Assembly: GCA_943329105.2 (NCBI GenBank)
Contig: CALQCP020000005.1
Span: 1-27,843, forward strand
Origin: Chitinophaga pinensis
GTDB lineage: Bacteria > Planctomycetota > Phycisphaerae > Phycisphaerales > SM1A02
Direction of reading: 5' to 3'
Length of the DNA: 27,843 bases
Part shown: piece by piece, positions 23,884 through 27,843 of the stretch
Position numbering within the stretch: position 1 is the stretch's first letter
Layout of the letters: the number at the start of each line of letters is the position of its first letter
Notes under the pieces: generated by a model
Databases searched by the model: none
The model's input: only the letters and a program-made list of their open reading frames with translations
Told to the model about the DNA's origin: nothing
Made by a program: the position numbers and the translations under genes

Positions 23884-24870
23884 ATGAAGAATGATCGCAA
23901 GCATGGCAGGCGCGAGGGGGTCCACTTTGCCCTTATCGGCCTCGCTGGTTTCATCACGCCGCGGCACCTCAAGGCGATCAAGGAGACAGGTAACACTTTG
24001 GTCGCGGCTCTTGACCCCAACGACAGCGTAGGGGTCGTCGACTCGTACTTTCCCGACGCAGACTTCTTCACCGAGCCCGAGCGCTTTGATCGGCACCTAG
24101 ACAAGTTGCACCGCGAGGGGCGCGGAGTGGACTACGTCTCCATCTGCTCACCTAATTACCTGCACGATGCGCATATCCGTATGGCTCTGCGCAACGGCGC
24201 GCACGCCATCTGCGAGAAGCCGATAGTGCTCAACCCGTGGAACGTGGATGCGCTGGCCGCGATCGAGGCAGAGTCTGACCGCCGCGTGCACACGATTTTG
24301 CAACTGCGGCACCATCCCGCGATCATCGCTCTGCGCGAACAGTATGCTGGCGCTCGCGACCGCATCGTCGATGTGAATGTGACCTACATAACCTCGCGTG
24401 GCAAGTGGTACGACCGCAGTTGGAAAGGTGACATCGAGAAGTCGGGCGGCGTGACCACCAACATCGGTGTCCACTTCTTCGACATGCTCGCGTGGATCTT
24501 CGGCGGAATGCGCTCATCGACGGTGCACTGGCGGCAGAATGACAGTGCTTCGGGAGTGCTCGAGTTAGAGGGCGCCCGTGTGCGGTGGTTCCTTTCAGTG
24601 AATGCCGAGCATCTGCCTGAGGACCAGCGTGCCAAGGGGCAGCGGACTTACCGCTCGATCACCGTTGGTGGTCAGGAGGTTGAGTTCAGCGAAGGCTTTG
24701 GCGATCTGCACACAACCAGCTACCGAGAGATTCTGGCTGGTCGGGGCTACGGGCTTATGGATGCAAGGCCATCGATCGAGATCGCGCACGTGATCCGAGG
24801 TAGCAAACTAGTCGTGCCCGCCGACGATGCTCACCCTATGTGCCGACTAATGGAGGTGGTACGGCGATGA
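23884..24870 (+). CDS. wlbA: UDP-GlcNAc-uronate 3-dehydrogenase WlbA/WbpB (Gfo/Idh/MocA family)
   Basis: The 328-residue oxidoreductase matches the WlbA/WbpB family closely: FALIGLAGFITPRHLKAIKE and VAALDPNDSVGVVDSYFPDA at the N-terminal Rossmann region, then YVSICSPNYLHDAHIRMAL, CEKPIVLNPWN with the family Glu-Lys-Pro motif near residues 109-111, LQLRHHP and the C-terminal-domain stretch YITSRGKWYDRSWKGD followed by TNIGVHFFDML. WlbA oxidises C3 of UDP-2-acetamido-2-deoxy-glucuronic acid, giving the 3-keto sugar for amination, one step in making UDP-GlcNAc3NAcA and its epimer ManNAc3NAcA. Its stop overlaps the wlbB start (ATGA), so the two are a tight operon. The aminotransferase (WlbC/WbpE) and the 6-dehydrogenase (WbpA) of the pathway are not in the window. 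Confidence 0.93.
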   Translation: MKNDRKHGRREGVHFALIGLAGFITPRHLKAIKETGNTLVAALDPNDSVGVVDSYFPDADFFTEPERFDRHLDKLHREGRGVDYVSICSPNYLHDAHIRMALRNGAHAICEKPIVLNPWNVDALAAIEAESDRRVHTILQLRHHPAIIALREQYAGARDRIVDVNVTYITSRGKWYDRSWKGDIEKSGGVTTNIGVHFFDMLAWIFGGMRSSTVHWRQNDSASGVLELEGARVRWFLSVNAEHLPEDQRAKGQRTYRSITVGGQEVEFSEGFGDLHTTSYREILAGRGYGLMDARPSIEIAHVIRGSKLVVPADDAHPMCRLMEVVRR

Positions 24871-25472
24871 GCGGTACGAACACATCTGGCCCTGCGGGCT
24901 TCACGGTGCATCCGTCTGCAATCATTGACCCAGGTGCTCTGATTGGCGCCGGTAGCCGCGTCTGGCACTTCGTACATGTGTGCGGTGGCGCACGCGTCGG
25001 CGAGCGCTGTTCGCTTGGCCAGAACGTGTTTGTTGGCAACCGGGTTGCCATTGGCAACAACGTGAAGATTCAAAATAACGTGTCCGTCTACGACAATGTG
25101 ACGATCCAAGATGACGTGTTCTGTGGTCCGAGCATGGTGTTCACCAACGTCTACAACCCACGGTCAGCCATCACTCGGAAGGATGAGTATCGCGACACGC
25201 TGGTGAAGCGCGGTGCCACACTCGGGGCGAACTGCACCATTGTGTGCGGAATCACGATTGGTGAATACGCGTTTGTTGGCGCCGGCGCTGTGGTTAACCG
25301 TGATGTCAAGCCTTTCGCGCTGGTTGCAGGCGTCCCTGCACGCCAGATCGGCTGGATGAGTAAGTTTGGCGAGCGCATTCCGCTCCCGCTTTCTGGCAAT
25401 GGTGGGTTCAAGTGCCCGCACACAGGGAGCGTGTATCGACTGAGTGGTGACGCACTCGATTGCGCCGACTGA
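24867..25472 (+). CDS. wlbB: UDP-2-acetamido-3-amino-uronate N-acetyltransferase WlbB/WbpD
   Basis: The 201-residue left-handed beta-helix acetyltransferase shows many hexapeptide repeats (for example VHPSAIIDPGALIGAGSRVW, then ERCSLGQNVFVGNRVAIG, ending GAGAVVNRDVKPFALVAGVPARQIGW). The stretch NNVSVYDNVTIQDDVFCGPS with FTNVYNPR is diagnostic of WlbB/WbpD. It acetylates the 3-amino group of the Wlb-pathway uronic acid with acetyl-CoA. The C-terminal FKCPHTGSVYRL segment is also typical of the family. The start ATG at 24867 overlaps the wlbA stop; GGAGG at 24852-24856, 10 nt upstream, supports it, and the frame upstream is just the wlbA tail. Length is normal (about 190-205). Confidence 0.93.
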   Translation: MSGTNTSGPAGFTVHPSAIIDPGALIGAGSRVWHFVHVCGGARVGERCSLGQNVFVGNRVAIGNNVKIQNNVSVYDNVTIQDDVFCGPSMVFTNVYNPRSAITRKDEYRDTLVKRGATLGANCTIVCGITIGEYAFVGAGAVVNRDVKPFALVAGVPARQIGWMSKFGERIPLPLSGNGGFKCPHTGSVYRLSGDALDCAD

Positions 25473-25549
25473 CGGCGATTACGTAGTGATCCTGGTGCTC
25501 CAGCCTTTGGTGCGCGATTGAGATAGTTCGCGTCATTACGTCACTTCGC

Positions 25550-25555
25550 TATCCT
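25550..25555 (+). promoter_or_regulatory. -10-like TATCCT before the 4-epimerase gene
   Basis: TATCCT lies exactly 8 nt before the ATG at 25564, with no Shine-Dalgarno sequence between. It is identical in sequence to the element before the membrane-protein gene at 1341. TTGAGA at 25518-25523 is too far (26 bp) to be a normal -35 box. Confidence 0.38.
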
Positions 25556-25563
25556 CCGGTCAC

Positions 25564-26529
25564 ATGCTGCACAGCGCGCTTACAGCCCACCGCCCCACCT
25601 ACGCCGGCCGCACCGTATGCGTCACTGGCGGGGCAGGCTTCATCGGCAGCCACATTGCGGACACGCTAGTGGAGTGCGGCGCAACCGTCCGGATCCTGGA
25701 TGATTTCTCCAACGGCCGGGAGTCAAACCTGGCAGGCGCTGCATCCGCTGCAAAGGTAGTTCGCGGCAGCATCTGCGATGGCGCCGCGCTCGACGCGGCG
25801 ATTGCCGGCGCCGAAATCGTCTTCCACCAAGCGGCCATGGGTAGCGTTCCGCGAAGTATCGAAATCCCAGCGATCTATCACGAGGCGAATGTCACGGGCA
25901 CCATGCGCGTCTTAGAAGCAGCCCGCCGTCATGGCGTGCGGCGTGTGGTCTATGCGGCATCAAGCAGCGCGTATGGGAACACCGCGGTACTTCCTAAAGT
26001 GGAATCCATGCGCCCCGATCCGCTATCGCCTTACGCTTACACCAAACTCGCTGGCGAGAACTTGATGCGTGCGTGGGGCAACTGCTACGGACTCGAAACC
26101 GTCAGCCTCCGTTACTTCAACATCTTCGGCCCTCGCCAGCGCCATGACTCTCCATACGCAGCAGTCATCCCGCACTTTGCCAAGTGCATTCGCGAACGCG
26201 TGCGACCGCAGATCTTCGGCGACGGGTTGCAAACGCGCGACTTTGCGTTCGTCGCAAACGCCGTCCACGCCAACCTGCTCGCCGGCTCCGTCCCCCAAGC
26301 TCTCCGCGGCGAGATGGTGAACATCGCCTGCGGCACGCGCTTCAGCTTGCTGGAACTCTTAGCGGCCATGTCCGAAATCATCGGCATCCCCAGCGAGCCA
26401 GATTTCCGCCCCGGTCGCACTGGCGATGTACGTGACAGTGAAGCCGACATCCGCTGTGCGGCAGACTTGCTTGGTTACCGCGTGATCGTCCCGTTTGTTG
26501 AAGGCTTGCGCGCAACGCTCGGTAAGTGA
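25564..26529 (+). CDS. UDP-hexose/HexNAc 4-epimerase, WbpP-like (extended SDR)
   Basis: The 321-residue NAD-dependent epimerase has TGGAGFIGSH at 21-30, FHQAAMGSVPRSIE (88-100), the catalytic SSSAYG (133-138) and the Tyr157-x3-Lys161 pair in PYAYTK, then LRYFNIFGPRQ and QTRDFAFV. The AAMGSVPRSIE and FGPRQ spellings are those of the UDP-GlcNAc/GalNAc(A) 4-epimerase WbpP/VipB group rather than of GalE. It probably interconverts UDP-GlcNAc with UDP-GalNAc, or the corresponding uronic acids, for the surface polymer. Substrate range cannot be settled by eye. The gene is 91 bp after wlbB with its own -10-like element, and its stop lies 6 bp from the end of the convergent YdcF-like gene. Confidence 0.87.
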   Translation: MLHSALTAHRPTYAGRTVCVTGGAGFIGSHIADTLVECGATVRILDDFSNGRESNLAGAASAAKVVRGSICDGAALDAAIAGAEIVFHQAAMGSVPRSIEIPAIYHEANVTGTMRVLEAARRHGVRRVVYAASSSAYGNTAVLPKVESMRPDPLSPYAYTKLAGENLMRAWGNCYGLETVSLRYFNIFGPRQRHDSPYAAVIPHFAKCIRERVRPQIFGDGLQTRDFAFVANAVHANLLAGSVPQALRGEMVNIACGTRFSLLELLAAMSEIIGIPSEPDFRPGRTGDVRDSEADIRCAADLLGYRVIVPFVEGLRATLGK

Positions 26530-26535
26530 TGGCAC

Positions 26536-27330
26536 TTACCGCACCGGCCCAAGCAATCCCATCCACTCTTTCAGGCCGGCATCAACCTGGCTCAGCGCCA
26601 TTCCCCTTGGAATCAGTAGCGCCCACGACCAGTCCTCGGCCGTGCCGCGCGTTGCAAAGTCACTCGGCAGCGGGATGACTTCAAACCCCAGCTTCTCATA
26701 GTTCATCCGCGCTCGCGGTAGATGCACCGCCGAGCTGCACAGAATGATTCGCTTCACCCCGTGCTCGCGCAGCACGCGCGCAATGCCTTCGCTCTCATCA
26801 CTGGTATAGAGCGCCACTGGTCCCGCAATCGCGCGGTCCGCAGGCGCCCCGCGAGCGATGGCTCGTGCGCGGTTCCACTCTCCTTCCGTCGGCGTTCCAG
26901 GCACGCCTGTGCCTCCTCCGCCAAATGCAATGATCGGCGCGCGTCCGGCACTGAACGCCTGCATGGCAGTTTCGAATCGGTCACTTGCATGGCGTGCGTA
27001 GAGCAGCGTGGTTCCGTCGGGGCCCACTGTGGCGTACATGGATCCGCCCAGCACCACGATCGCATCCGCCACCGGCATGGTGACTGGATCGACGGGCGGA
27101 TTCTGCCGCTCCAGCGACTCTGCCACCCACCGCGCCACCAGCGGCGTTGATGCCAAGTACAGCACCACCAGACTCGTCACCGTGAGCCCACACGCAAACC
27201 GCGCTTCGCTTGGCCGCTTGCCACGCCGCCACGCTCGCAACATAAGAACCACGCCGAGCGCGAGCGCCACCATCAACACGCTTGATGGCATGAAGAACGT
27301 AGACCACCAACGTGTAGCAACGAGGTTCAT
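26536..27330 (-). CDS. YdcF/ElyC/SanA-family (DUF218) membrane protein
   Basis: The 264-residue protein has two N-terminal membrane helices (about 15-32 and 46-64) followed by a soluble DUF218 domain. ADAIVVLGGSMY (about 88-99), ASDRFETAMQAF, IAFGGGGTG, PVALYTSDESEGI and IILCSSAVHLPRARMNYEKLGFEVIPLPSDF are in the standard order. ElyC-type members have been tied to envelope polysaccharide and peptidoglycan homeostasis in Escherichia coli, but their chemistry remains unclear. The soluble domain probably faces the periplasm. Convergent with the 4-epimerase gene, 6 bp apart. No Shine-Dalgarno or clear -10 element precedes its ATG. Confidence 0.85.
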   Translation of the reverse strand: MNLVATRWWSTFFMPSSVLMVALALGVVLMLRAWRRGKRPSEARFACGLTVTSLVVLYLASTPLVARWVAESLERQNPPVDPVTMPVADAIVVLGGSMYATVGPDGTTLLYARHASDRFETAMQAFSAGRAPIIAFGGGGTGVPGTPTEGEWNRARAIARGAPADRAIAGPVALYTSDESEGIARVLREHGVKRIILCSSAVHLPRARMNYEKLGFEVIPLPSDFATRGTAEDWSWALLIPRGMALSQVDAGLKEWMGLLGPVR

Positions 27331-27417
27331 AGTGATTGCCTATTGCCGCGGGTGATTGTGGGCTTGATGTTCATGGTGTACATCGCGGTGGCTGGCAGAG
27401 ACTCAGCGGGCATCACG

Positions 27418-27843
27418 TCATGAACCGTACTTGATGTACTCATTGGAATCATGCGTCAAGAGTTTCATGAGCTTTACATGGACAAACAGTCGGGTTTGCC
27501 CAGTTGTTCGTTCCTCAAGAACTCCGATTTCAGTCAGTCGGTCGACATAAGTAGCAGCCGTTTGCCGTTTGGCAATACCCGCTTCAACAAGGTCAGCAAT
27601 TCGGAGATAGGGGCGCTCAAAAATCAGACTGATGAGTTCGTGCGAATAGACCCCGGGGCACTTGATTCGAACGAATTCTCCTGTATTTACCTGCAGTGCG
27701 CGCATCGCCGCAATCTTGTTGGTAGTCCATGAAGCAGTGCTCTCTACGCACTCCAACATGAATTCCACCCAAGGGATCCACTCGCCGCGAGCGGTCACTG
27801 CAAGCAGTCGTTTGTAGTACTCATCCTTGCGGGCAATGATCGC
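27418..27843 (-). CDS. Fic-family protein, C-terminal part, cut by the right window edge
   Basis: The frame is open from the window edge to a stop at 27418 (141 residues visible). It reads AIIARKDEYYKRLLAVTARGEWIPWVEFMLECVE at the start, which is typical of the helices after the catalytic core of Fic/DOC proteins, then a winged-helix-like tail (ELISLIFERPYLRIADLVEAG, then TAATYVDRLTEIGVLEE). Fic proteins transfer AMP or other nucleotide groups; the catalytic HPFx motif would lie upstream, outside the window, so activity cannot be judged. A Met within the visible part (27798) is not the start, because conserved residues precede it. It is 87 bp from the YdcF-like gene on the same strand and probably marks the edge of the polysaccharide locus. 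Confidence 0.75.
   Translation of the reverse strand, partial: AIIARKDEYYKRLLAVTARGEWIPWVEFMLECVESTASWTTNKIAAMRALQVNTGEFVRIKCPGVYSHELISLIFERPYLRIADLVEAGIAKRQTAATYVDRLTEIGVLEERTTGQTRLFVHVKLMKLLTHDSNEYIKYGS

Noticed and set aside
23653..24096. 147-codon minus-strand frame over the wzy end and wlbA start
   Set aside because: It is antisense to the unmistakable WlbA N-terminus and shows no motif.

Overview
The window is a mosaic surface-polysaccharide (O-antigen or capsule type) biosynthesis locus from a Gram-negative-type bacterium of moderately high G+C. I cannot name the phylum from this sequence. Several lead genes of what looks like the resident backbone carry a -10-like TANNNT hexamer only 6-8 nt before the start codon and lack a Shine-Dalgarno site, which suggests leaderless transcripts. 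Genes of the inserted-looking blocks more often use Shine-Dalgarno sites or coupled starts. No rRNA, tRNA, CRISPR array or transposase was recognised.

Layout. (1) 1-1341, minus: the start of an exported protein (cut by the left edge) preceded by a UPF0104/LPG-synthase-TM type membrane protein. (2) 1342-4391: a lower-G+C cassette with an O-antigen ligase/polymerase (minus) and an unusual GT-B-like protein (plus). Its far end carries a 42-codon broken copy of the UPF0104 gene. (3) 4517-12609: a GT2-like transferase, asparagine synthetase asnB-1, a Wzz-like chain-length protein, a cytosolic GH57 glucan enzyme, and a WbpM/CapD/FlaA1-type nucleotide-sugar 4,6-dehydratase. (4) about 12672 to about 16320: a very high-G+C block with a WecA/WbpL-type initiating phosphosugar transferase and two GT4 glycosyltransferases. 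It joins the backbone inside the last codons of a different initiating transferase (12610-12672) and appears to end inside a glycosyltransferase gene. (5) 16532-23702: a GT4 / asnB-2 / GT4 / Wzx operon on the minus strand and a Wzy-like polymerase on the plus strand. The two GT4 genes share a near-identical 605-bp donor-domain half but have unrelated-looking acceptor halves. (6) 23884-26529, plus: wlbA, wlbB and a WbpP-like UDP-hexose(NAc) 4-epimerase. (7) 26536 to the end, minus: a YdcF/ElyC-family membrane protein and the C-terminus of a Fic-family protein cut by the right edge.

How it fits together: the 4,6-dehydratase, WlbA/WlbB and the 4-epimerase supply nucleotide sugars. The WecA/WbpL-like protein loads the first sugar on undecaprenyl phosphate, and the glycosyltransferases extend the unit. 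The two AsnB proteins plausibly amidate uronic acids such as the diacetamido-uronic acid made by the Wlb pathway. Wzx flips the unit, Wzy polymerises it, the Wzz-like protein sets chain length, and one of the two Wzy/WaaL-like proteins may ligate the product. The Wlb pathway is incomplete here: no 6-dehydrogenase or aminotransferase was seen. The most interesting feature is the record of modular exchange, with gene remnants at the cassette borders and a donor-domain duplication in two glycosyltransferases.
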